DNA of 30,904 bases from Bacteroidota bacterium (GTDB lineage Bacteria > Bacteroidota > Bacteroidia > Chitinophagales > Chitinophagaceae): assembly GCA_023429825.1 (NCBI GenBank), contig JAEZDC010000111.1, positions 1-30,904 of the forward strand, written 5' to 3'. Below the pieces are notes generated by a model. That model was not told where the DNA came from. It saw only the letters and a program-made list of their open reading frames with translations, and ran no database searches. Each line of letters opens with the position of its first letter. Position 1 is the stretch's first letter. The position numbers and the translations under genes are program-made. Below, one piece after another: positions 7,127-14,135 of the stretch.

Positions 7127-7272
7127 AGAGCAGCTTTGTACCTAATGTACTTTTTCTTCTACCCTTATGAGGCACCTTAATCCCGGCTGAAGTTAGTTCT
7201 ACGTTATCTATCACTCTAACATCATCTGCGTATAAAGCCTAAATCCTTATCTTTCCCCAAAAATTACCCCTT

Positions 7273-8205
7273 ATGGATTTTCTACAGGATTATTGGTGGC
7301 TTTTACTTGCCATTTTCATCGTCTTTAGTGGTTTCGTTCAGATCAACCAGGGAACTATCGGTGTAATCACCATGTTCGGTAAATACCAGCGGATCTTAAG
7401 GCCGGGCCTGAACTTTAAAATACCTATACTGGAGCAGATATACCGGAAGATCAGCATCCAGAACCGTTCGGTGGAACTGGAATTCCAGGCGGTAACGCAA
7501 GACCAGGCGAATGTGTACTTCAAAAGCATGTTGTTGTATGCCGTGATGAATGCAGATGAAGAGACCATCAAAAAAGTAGCGTTCAAATTCATTAGTGATA
7601 AAGACCTGATGCAGGCTTTGGTGAGAACCATTGAAGGTAACATCCGTTCTTATGTGGCTACAAAGAGACAAGCTGAAATACTTGGTTTGAGAAAAGACCT
7701 GGTAGAATCTGTAAAACATGAAGTAGACCATGTGCTGGAAGACTGGGGCTATCATTTGCTGGATCTCCAAATAAACGACATCACTTTCGACAAGGTGATC
7801 CTCGATTCAATGAGTAAAGTAGTTGCGAGTAACAACCTGAAAGCTGCTGCTGAAAATGAAGGCCAGGCTTTATTGATCACTAAAACAAAAGCTGCAGAAG
7901 CGGATGGTAATGCGATCAAGATAGCTGCAGAAGCAGAAAGAGAAGCTGCAAGGCTTCGTGGCCAGGGTGTGGCATTGTTTAGAGAGGAAGTGGCAAGAGG
8001 TATGAGCCAGGCTGCTGAGCAAATGAAGCAGGCCAACCTTGACACAAACGTGATCCTCTTTAGTATGTGGACTGAAGCTGTAAAGAATTTTGCAGAATAC
8101 GGTAAGGGCAATATGCTATTCCTTGATGGCAGCCCCGACGGCATGCAACGATCCATGCAACAGATCATGGGTATGATGAAGATGCAAACCGAAGGAAGAA
8201 AATAA
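7273..8205 (+). CDS. SPFH/band 7 (stomatin-like) membrane protein
   Basis: The 310-residue protein has one N-terminal membrane anchor (residues about 6-24). It is followed by the band 7 core: NQGTIGVITMFGKYQRILRP, PGLNFKIP and the IQNRSVELEF segment, then the VRTIEGNIRSYVAT region to about residue 190. After that comes an Ala/Glu/Lys-rich helix (KAAEADGNAIKIAAEAEREA, about 215-240) typical of oligomerising SPFH proteins, and a Met/Gln-rich tail (SMQQIMGMMKMQ). Members assemble into ring-like membrane scaffolds that organise lipid domains and modulate proteases or transporters; no partner NfeD-type gene is adjacent. It stands alone between intergenic DNA and a strong terminator. Confidence 0.92.
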   Translation: MDFLQDYWWLLLAIFIVFSGFVQINQGTIGVITMFGKYQRILRPGLNFKIPILEQIYRKISIQNRSVELEFQAVTQDQANVYFKSMLLYAVMNADEETIKKVAFKFISDKDLMQALVRTIEGNIRSYVATKRQAEILGLRKDLVESVKHEVDHVLEDWGYHLLDLQINDITFDKVILDSMSKVVASNNLKAAAENEGQALLITKTKAAEADGNAIKIAAEAEREAARLRGQGVALFREEVARGMSQAAEQMKQANLDTNVILFSMWTEAVKNFAEYGKGNMLFLDGSPDGMQRSMQQIMGMMKMQTEGRK

Positions 8206-8209
8206 AGTG

Positions 8210-8236
8210 AACGCCGGAATTTCTCCGGCGTTTTTT
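8210..8236 (+). terminator. Rho-independent terminator after the SPFH gene
   Basis: A perfect 9-bp GC-rich stem (8210-8218 with 8224-8232, aacgccgga/tccggcgtt) closes a 5-base loop and runs into six T residues. It starts four bases after the stop codon of the SPFH gene. The convergent lipoprotein gene ends at 8235, so the T tract overlaps that gene's stop codon. Confidence 0.9.
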
Positions 8237-8492
8237 AATTTCTTACCAGCATGGATGTTCTTGTACCAATAGTATACTTTCTACCAAGCGGTACATAACT
8301 TACATAGTCGATCTTATCATTCGATCTCCAAACTAAAATTTGCTGAGGATTGTTATAGTAACGTTCTACTGTATCAACCTTCACTAATTCTACTTCTACA
8401 AGATTTGCCTGAACATCTCTCTGTACAAAACAACCAGTAAGGTAAACGCCAATTCCTAATAAAGCCAGTGCTTTCTTTGCTAACGATTTCAT
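8235..8492 (-). CDS. Small lipoprotein, 85 aa, unknown function
   Basis: The frame is open from 8636, but the ATG at 8492 is the likely start. It follows an agggacc sequence and gives a good lipoprotein signal peptide (MKSLAKKALALLGIGVYLTG then Cys21, lipobox LTGC). The 48 residues upstream are aromatic-rich and look non-coding. The mature part of about 65 residues is beta-rich (VEVELVKVDTVERYY, QILVWRSNDKIDYVSYVPLG). No family recognised; it is presumably anchored to an envelope membrane. It converges on the SPFH gene and shares the terminator region with it. Confidence 0.68.
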   Translation of the reverse strand: MKSLAKKALALLGIGVYLTGCFVQRDVQANLVEVELVKVDTVERYYNNPQQILVWRSNDKIDYVSYVPLGRKYTIGTRTSMLVRN

Positions 8493-8815
8493 GGTCCCTA
8501 GTTTTAAAATTGTTCTTGAAATTTTTCTCTTCTCTTGTAGCCTATTTCCTATCGAAAGCAGAATAACGAAGTATTTTATGTAAAAACCAAAGTCTGTTCC
8601 AAACTGAAAAAGAAAACAAAAATTCTTTATGCACATGCAGCGTTGAGCAAGAGCGTTCCCAACGAGACCAGTGATTAGGCCATAGGCAGGAGGCGGTAGA
8701 CGGTAGGTACACCTGATCTATTCAAATGCTCAATATTCAATTATAATCTTTCTATCTAATGCCTGTTGCCTATTGCCTAATGCCTATTGCCTCGCTTTTA
8801 GTATTTTCACGCCCT
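8493..8815. other. Intergenic stretch with an inverted repeat of tgcctatt-type sequence
   Basis: This 323-base stretch lies between the divergent lipoprotein and M14 peptidase genes. It holds an inverted repeat (arms 8676-8694 and 8761-8779) and short direct repeats of gcctatt/gcctaat between 8761 and 8792. The peptidase frame can be extended leftward into it, but that part consists of the repeats and is unlikely to be translated. No RNA gene was recognised. Confidence 0.6.
8676..8779. repeat. Imperfect inverted repeat with gcctatt motifs
   Basis: The 19-base left arm (8676-8694, taggccataggcaggaggc) is the reverse complement of the right arm (8761-8779, gcctgttgcctattgccta) at 16 of 19 positions, with 66 bases between. 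The right arm continues as further copies of the 8-base theme tgcctatt/tgcctaat to about 8792. It ends shortly before the M14 peptidase start at 8816. It may be a dispersed intergenic element or simple-repeat expansion. Confidence 0.55.
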
Positions 8816-11296
8816 ATGAAGAAATTACTATTTGCATTAGCCTTAGTGATGGGCATCTTCAGTAATGCTTTTGCCCAGGCTCCCAGTCCTGAACAATTCC
8901 TCGGTTATAAGCCAGGTGAAAAGTATACACCTCATTATAAAATAGCCAATTACGTTAGGGCTGTAGCTGCTGCCAAACCAGAGATGGTAAAGGTGGAGAA
9001 GTACGGCGAAACCTATGAAGGCAGGGAATTGTTGCTGGTGTATGTATCGAGTGGTGATAATATGCGGCAACTTGAGAACATCCGTACAAACAATCTCCAG
9101 TTGGTGAATTCAGGTGGCGGCAATACGAATACAGCTATTGTATGGTTGAGTTATAACGTGCACGGTAATGAGCCTTCTTCCAGTGAAGCTGCAATGGCTA
9201 CGTTGTATGCATTGGTTGATCCTTCTAATACAAAAGCAAAAGAATGGTTGAAGAATACAGTAGTGATCATAGATCCATGTATCAATCCGGATGGCAGAGA
9301 CAGGTATGTGAACTGGTTTAATTCGGTTAGCGGAAAAGAACCTAATGCAGATCCGCAAACGAGAGAGCATATTGAGCCCTGGCCCGGTGGAAGAAGTAAT
9401 CATTACAATTTTGATCTGAACAGGGATTGGGCCTGGCAAACACAGGTTGAAACGCAGCATCGCATAAAAAAATACAATGAGTGGATGCCGCATGTGCACG
9501 TAGATTTTCACGAACAGTATTATAATGATCCCTACTACTTCGCTCCTGCAGCAGAACCTTTTCATGAGATCATCACGCCATGGCAGAGAGAATTCCAGAC
9601 GATGATCGGTAAGAATCATGCAAACTATTTTGATAAGGAAGGATGGTTGTATTTTACCAAAGAAAGATTTGACCTCTTCTACCCTTCTTACGGCGATACT
9701 TATCCAACATACAATGGTGCTATTGGAATGACATATGAACAAGGAGGTCACAGTGCCGGCGGATTGAGTGTAGCAACAAATACAGGAGACACTTTACGAT
9801 TAACTGACCGCGTAATGCATCATCACACAACAGGCTTATCTACTATAGAAACAGCTTCAAAGAATGCACAGCGCCTCGTATCTGAGTTCAAAAGCTATTT
9901 TGATGATAGTCGTAGTGGTAAGGCAGGTGAATACAAAACGTACATCCTTACAACAAATGATAAAAGCAAATTGCTTTCCCTCACCCAGTTATTGGAAAGA
10001 AACGGTATAGAGTACGGCACAACAATTCCGGCAGGTAAAGGAAAAGGCTTTCATTTTTTCACCGGTAAGGATGAAGACGTACAACTGCAACAGCATTCCA
10101 TCGCAGTTTCTGTTGCCCAGCCTAAAGGTGCATTGGCCTCTGTATTATTAGAGCCCTCAAGTAAATTAAGCGATACAGCTACATATGATATCACGGCATG
10201 GTCATTACCTTATGCCTATGGGGTTGATGCTTTTGCGCTGAAAGAAAAACGAACCGTTACGCCTGCTAAACTCAGCAATGATAACATAAGTACAGCAGCA
10301 GCTCAATATGGATATCTTATTCCCTACACTTCATTCGCCGGTGCTAAAACACTTGCCTACTTGCTGAAGAATGGAGTTAAGGTGAGAGTAGCGGATAAGC
10401 CATTTACATATCGTTCTAAGAACTTTGGTCGTGGTACGATGATCGTTTTAAGAACCTCTAACACCGGCAATTGGCAACAGGTTGTTGCCGCAGCAGGTAG
10501 CAAGTACAATATTCAACCGGAAGTTTTAGAAACCGGATTTGTAGAGAAAGGCGCTGATCTTGGCTCCGGTGATGTACGTTTCGTTAAAGCCCCGAAGGTG
10601 GCAATGATAACGGGACAGCAATCCAGTTCCATCAATGCAGGTGAAGTATGGCATTTATTTGACCAGGGGTTGGATTATCCTGTCTCGATGATAAATGCTG
10701 CGGATATCACCAGGACTACTTTATCTGCTTACGATGTGATCGTTTTTCCAAGCGGGTTCTATTCTTCTCTTAATGACAAAGCTTTTTTAGATCGCTTGAA
10801 AGAGTATGTAAGAAATGGTGGTAAAGTGGTAGCAATTGCCAATGCAGTAAATCAACTTGCAGGGGCTGAATGGGGATTGAAAGCAAAAGAAGATAAAACA
10901 GAAGATAAGAGCGAGTATGCGAACCTGAAAAAGTATGGTGACAGGGAAAGGAATGAGCTACCTAATTCAATTCCGGGTGCGATTTATAAAGTGGAATTGG
11001 ATGAAACACATCCTTTAGCCTTTGGATATGCGGATCTTTACTACACTTTAAAACTCGATACTGACGTGTACGAATTTTTAAAAGACGGGTGGAATGTGGG
11101 CGTGATCAAGAAAGAAAATTATGTTGCGGGATTTGCGGGCAGTAAAGTGAAACCAAGGCTAAAGGACGGGTTATTATTTGGTGTACAGAATATAGGAAGA
11201 GGTTCTGTTGTGTACCTGACCGATGACCCGCTTTTCAGAATGTTCTGGGAAAATGGGAAGCTCATGTTTGCCAATGCAGTTTTCCTGGTACAGTAA
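8816..11296 (+). CDS. Exported M14 family zinc carboxypeptidase with C-terminal GATase-like domain
   Basis: The ATG at 8816 is preferred over 8759 because it begins a clear signal peptide (MKKLLFALALVMGIFSNAFA, cleaved before Gln21), whereas the longer frame runs through repeats. The 826-residue protein has the M14 zinc site H116-x-x-E119 (YNVHGNEPS) and the distal histidine H232 (VDFHEQ), with NPDGR at 157-161, NFDLNRDW near 198-205 and the catalytic Glu308 in YEQGGHS. From about residue 592 there is a Rossmann-like, glutamine-amidotransferase-type domain (KVAMITG, YDVIVFPSG, YVRNGGKVVAIAN). M14 enzymes trim peptides; the substrate could be peptide or cell-wall derived. A terminator follows, but the PIG-L gene beginning 109 bases later carries the same type of C-terminal domain, suggesting a shared pathway (inference). 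Confidence 0.92.
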   Translation: MKKLLFALALVMGIFSNAFAQAPSPEQFLGYKPGEKYTPHYKIANYVRAVAAAKPEMVKVEKYGETYEGRELLLVYVSSGDNMRQLENIRTNNLQLVNSGGGNTNTAIVWLSYNVHGNEPSSSEAAMATLYALVDPSNTKAKEWLKNTVVIIDPCINPDGRDRYVNWFNSVSGKEPNADPQTREHIEPWPGGRSNHYNFDLNRDWAWQTQVETQHRIKKYNEWMPHVHVDFHEQYYNDPYYFAPAAEPFHEIITPWQREFQTMIGKNHANYFDKEGWLYFTKERFDLFYPSYGDTYPTYNGAIGMTYEQGGHSAGGLSVATNTGDTLRLTDRVMHHHTTGLSTIETASKNAQRLVSEFKSYFDDSRSGKAGEYKTYILTTNDKSKLLSLTQLLERNGIEYGTTIPAGKGKGFHFFTGKDEDVQLQQHSIAVSVAQPKGALASVLLEPSSKLSDTATYDITAWSLPYAYGVDAFALKEKRTVTPAKLSNDNISTAAAQYGYLIPYTSFAGAKTLAYLLKNGVKVRVADKPFTYRSKNFGRGTMIVLRTSNTGNWQQVVAAAGSKYNIQPEVLETGFVEKGADLGSGDVRFVKAPKVAMITGQQSSSINAGEVWHLFDQGLDYPVSMINAADITRTTLSAYDVIVFPSGFYSSLNDKAFLDRLKEYVRNGGKVVAIANAVNQLAGAEWGLKAKEDKTEDKSEYANLKKYGDRERNELPNSIPGAIYKVELDETHPLAFGYADLYYTLKLDTDVYEFLKDGWNVGVIKKENYVAGFAGSKVKPRLKDGLLFGVQNIGRGSVVYLTDDPLFRMFWENGKLMFANAVFLVQ

Positions 11297-11320
11297 GCAT
11301 CCACTTCAAATAAATAGTTA

Positions 11321-11346
11321 AAGGAGCTGAACGGCTCCTTTTTTGT
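11321..11346 (+). terminator. Rho-independent terminator after the M14 peptidase gene
   Basis: A 7-bp stem (aaggagc at 11321-11327 with gctcctt at 11334-11340) closes the loop tgaacg and is followed by a T run up to 11344. It lies 25 bases after the stop codon. Confidence 0.85.
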
Positions 11347-11404
11347 TCAGGAGGTACACATCCGAATACAACCATCTTATATATTCGCTCAATAATCACT
11401 GCTG

Positions 11405-13873
11405 ATGAGAAAGCTTGCCTTATCTGTTTTATTATTTGCTCTTGCTCAATTATTATTTGCTCAAGTTCCGCTCAATCTATCATCAACGGATATCTATGCA
11501 GGTATCAAGAAATTAAAAGTGCTGGGAAGTGTTTTGTATGTGGCTGCACATCCTGATGATGAGAATACAAGGCTCCTCGCCTATCTCTCCAAAGAAAGAC
11601 AATACAGAACCGGTTATCTCAGTTTGACACGAGGTGATGGCGGCCAAAATCTTATTGGCGATGAGCAGGGTATTGAGTTGGGTTTGATCCGCACACAAGA
11701 ATTACTTGCAGCAAGAAGAGTGGATGGTGCTGAACAGTTTTTTTCAAGAGCTTATGACTTCGGCTTTTCAAAAACAGCAGATGAAACTTTGGAAACCTGG
11801 GATAAAGAAAAAATATTGAGCGATGTTGTCTGGGTGATCAGGAAGTTTCAACCCGATGTGATCATCACACGTTTTCCCGGTGACAGCAGGGCCGGGCATG
11901 GACATCACTGGTCTTCTGCATTATTGGCTAATGAGGCCTTTAAAGCTGCCGCAGATCCGAAAAGATTTCCTGAACATTTTGAACACGGTGTAAAGCCATG
12001 GCAGGCAAAAAGAGTTGCATGGAACGCATTTATTTTCGGTAGTAATACAGCGCCGGATAATGCATTCAGGTTAGATGTAGGTGCGTACAACTCTTTATTA
12101 GGAAAAGGATACGGAGAAATTGCCAGCGAAAGCAGGAGCAATCATAAGAGCCAGGGTTTTGGCGCTGCGAGAACAAGAGGACAAACTTTCGAGCACTTCA
12201 TTGTTACATCCGGAGACCCGATAAAAGAGGATATTATGGATGGTGTGGCAACTAATTGGAGCCGCAGCGACAATAACAAAATTGAAACTGCTATTGATGA
12301 GATACTGAAGCATTACAATTTTGAACAACCCCATCTTTCAGTTGCTGCTTTGGTTGATCTATATAAACGCCTCGAAACCATTGATGATACATATTGGAAA
12401 CAACAAAAACTTAAAGAAGTACAGCAACTTATAGAATCAGCTGCCGGGTTATTTACAGATGCCAATGCTGCACAGGCACAGGTTGTTCAAGGTGACAGTA
12501 TCAGAGTGAATTTCTTTATCAGCAAAAGAGCTGAAGTGCCTGTTACCTTGAAAGAAGTTCGTTTTGAGCATTATGATTCATCGCTGCAAACATTATTAGC
12601 TACTAACAGGAACTTCAACTTAACTAAGACCTTTTCAATAGCATCGGACAAGCCGATCTCTCAACCATACTGGTTACAGAATGATCTTTTGAAAGGAAGT
12701 TTTGATGTAAGAGATCAGCAGTTGATTGGCAAAGCTGAAAGTGATCCTTCGTTTGAAGTAATATATATCGTCAACATTTCAGGAAAAGACTTCGAAGTAA
12801 AAAGACCTGTTCAATATAAATTCACTGATCCTGTTAAAGGTGAAGTGTACCAGCCAGTTGCTGTACTACCTAAAATAGAAGTTCGGTTTACGCATGACAA
12901 CTATGTATCGGTAAATGGAAAAGGAATAACACCTGTTATCGAATACAAAGCAAATAAGAGCGATGGTTCAACCTATACGATCAGTGGAGATATCGCAGAA
13001 GGCTGGAATGGAAAAAATAGCTCAACTGCTTTCAATACCACCAATAAAAAAGGCGCATTGAATATTGAACTGAACTCGAATACAAAGAATATCAATCATA
13101 CCTCAGCTATTAAAGCCTTTGCAGAAAACGGTCTTAAGTATAACAACTATACTAAGACGATCAGTTACGATCATATCCCAACTATCACCTACTACCCTAA
13201 GGCCACAGCTAATCTGGTAAAGCTCAATATCAAAACAGAAGGAAAAAAGATCGGCTACATCGCCGGTGCAGGAGACAAAACCCCGCAGGCACTTGAGGCT
13301 TTAGGTTATAAAGTCGTTGCTCTCGATCAGTCGAATATAACCGAAGATGTGTTAGATGACTTAGATGCAGTTATTACTGGCATCAGAGCGTATAACATTC
13401 ATACTTACTTGAGTGATCGATATGATGTACTGATGAATTATGTAAAAGAAGGTGGCAATCTCATTGTGCAATTCAATACCAATAACCAGGTAGGTCCTGT
13501 GAAAGCTAAGATCGGCCCTTACAATTTCAATATCTCAAGAACACGTGTTACGGAAGAGGATGCCATGGTTAACTTTAATTTACCTGCTCATCCTGTATTG
13601 AATTATCCAAACAAACTCACATCAGAGGATTTTGAGAAGTGGATACAGGAAAGAAGTGTTTATGAAGCTGATCAATTGGATAATGCATTTGTCACTCCTT
13701 TATCAATGAACGATACGAATGAAAAAGAAGGAAAAGGCAGCTTGATCATTGCGCCATATGGTAAAGGAAATTTTGTGTATACAGGTTTGGCTTTGTTCAG
13801 GCAATTTCCTGCTGGAGTTCCGGGTGCGTACAGGTTACTCGCTAACTTAGTGGCGCTTTCAAAAAACAAATAA
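11405..13873 (+). CDS. Exported PIG-L (LmbE) family deacetylase with C-terminal GATase-like domain
   Basis: The 822-residue protein has a signal peptide (MRKLALSVLLFALAQLLFA) and an N-terminal PIG-L domain. The zinc-binding AHPDDE is at residues 48-53, TRGDGGQN follows at 75-82, and the second metal/active-site segment is H165-G-H167-H168. Members remove acetyl groups from N-acetylglucosamine-type or N-acyl sugar conjugates. The export signal and large size set it apart from the roughly 240-residue cytoplasmic bacillithiol enzymes. A beta-rich middle (about 350-600) leads to a GATase-like C-terminal domain (about 612-822: KIGYIAGAGDKTPQALEALG, then YVKEGGNLIVQ and a GKGNFVYTGLALFRQ end) like that of the M14 neighbour. 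Its stop overlaps the next start (taATG), opening a cassette with two tiny membrane proteins and an SSS symporter. Confidence 0.92.
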   Translation: MRKLALSVLLFALAQLLFAQVPLNLSSTDIYAGIKKLKVLGSVLYVAAHPDDENTRLLAYLSKERQYRTGYLSLTRGDGGQNLIGDEQGIELGLIRTQELLAARRVDGAEQFFSRAYDFGFSKTADETLETWDKEKILSDVVWVIRKFQPDVIITRFPGDSRAGHGHHWSSALLANEAFKAAADPKRFPEHFEHGVKPWQAKRVAWNAFIFGSNTAPDNAFRLDVGAYNSLLGKGYGEIASESRSNHKSQGFGAARTRGQTFEHFIVTSGDPIKEDIMDGVATNWSRSDNNKIETAIDEILKHYNFEQPHLSVAALVDLYKRLETIDDTYWKQQKLKEVQQLIESAAGLFTDANAAQAQVVQGDSIRVNFFISKRAEVPVTLKEVRFEHYDSSLQTLLATNRNFNLTKTFSIASDKPISQPYWLQNDLLKGSFDVRDQQLIGKAESDPSFEVIYIVNISGKDFEVKRPVQYKFTDPVKGEVYQPVAVLPKIEVRFTHDNYVSVNGKGITPVIEYKANKSDGSTYTISGDIAEGWNGKNSSTAFNTTNKKGALNIELNSNTKNINHTSAIKAFAENGLKYNNYTKTISYDHIPTITYYPKATANLVKLNIKTEGKKIGYIAGAGDKTPQALEALGYKVVALDQSNITEDVLDDLDAVITGIRAYNIHTYLSDRYDVLMNYVKEGGNLIVQFNTNNQVGPVKAKIGPYNFNISRTRVTEEDAMVNFNLPAHPVLNYPNKLTSEDFEKWIQERSVYEADQLDNAFVTPLSMNDTNEKEGKGSLIIAPYGKGNFVYTGLALFRQFPAGVPGAYRLLANLVALSKNK

Positions 13874-14019
13874 TGCAGCAAAGAAGATATATCGCTTTTG
13901 TGGTGCTTATTATATTAGGTTTGGTACTTGGCTTTTTTATTAAACGAGTAACAGTTGGTTTAATTATAGGATTGGTACTCGGTTTATTAGCCAGCGGTTT
14001 AATGAACAAACAGAAATGA
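13873..14019 (+). CDS. Tiny membrane protein, 48 aa
   Basis: The ATG shares its A with the TAA of the PIG-L gene, so translation is probably coupled. The 48 residues (MQQRRYIAFVVLIILGLVLG, a FIKRV break, then VGLIIGLVLGLLASGLMNKQK) form two short hydrophobic helices separated by a basic turn, with Gly-rich faces (GLVLG twice) that often mediate helix packing. The stop overlaps the start of the next tiny ORF. Function unknown; its fixed place between a deacetylase and a symporter suggests a small subunit or accessory protein of the transporter (inference). Confidence 0.7.
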   Translation: MQQRRYIAFVVLIILGLVLGFFIKRVTVGLIIGLVLGLLASGLMNKQK

Positions 14020-14135
14020 ACAATCGAGAAAAAATACCACTATTCAAAAGCTGGAAGCAGTGGTACTTCTTCGTTGTGCTGGTATTAATGTTACTGATCA
14101 TTTTTTTCTCATGGTTCACTAAATATTTTTCATGA
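14016..14135 (+). CDS. Tiny single-span membrane protein, 39 aa
   Basis: The ATG overlaps the TGA of the 48-aa gene (ATGA), and its own TGA overlaps the symporter ATG in the same way. The peptide has a basic start (MNNREKIPLFKSWKQ), one membrane helix (WYFFVVLVLMLLIIFFSWF) and a short tail (TKYFS). The overlaps on both sides argue strongly that it is translated. Its position and form recall the small accessory subunits that precede some symporters, but no specific family is recognised. Confidence 0.68.
   Translation: MNNREKIPLFKSWKQWYFFVVLVLMLLIIFFSWFTKYFS

Larger units (their letters stand above)
6688..7272. other. Intergenic stretch with a promoter-like site and a 21-bp tandem repeat
   Basis: This 585-base stretch separates the leftward small-ORF cluster from the rightward SPFH gene. 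It contains the promoter-like boxes at 6717-6747 and the tandem repeat at 6959-7126. No convincing conserved gene was seen; an 81-codon minus-strand frame through the repeat depends on a TTG start. The last 140 bases before 7273 should contain the SPFH promoter; TATCTTTC about 30 bases before the ATG is close to the -7 consensus but has no clear partner box. Confidence 0.6.

Noticed and set aside
8493..8636. Longer N-terminus of the small lipoprotein from 8636
   Set aside because: A normal lipoprotein signal peptide with its own purine-rich upstream sequence starts at 8492. The upstream residues are aromatic and lack family-like features.
8759..8815. Longer N-terminus of the M14 peptidase from the ATG at 8759
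   Set aside because: The extra 19 residues are coded by gcctatt-type repeats and precede a complete signal peptide starting at 8816.
9110..9751. A 213-codon minus-strand frame within the M14 peptidase gene
   Set aside because: It is antisense to the strongly conserved catalytic region of the M14 gene. The translation is Ile/Cys/His-rich with no motif, as expected for the shadow of a real gene.
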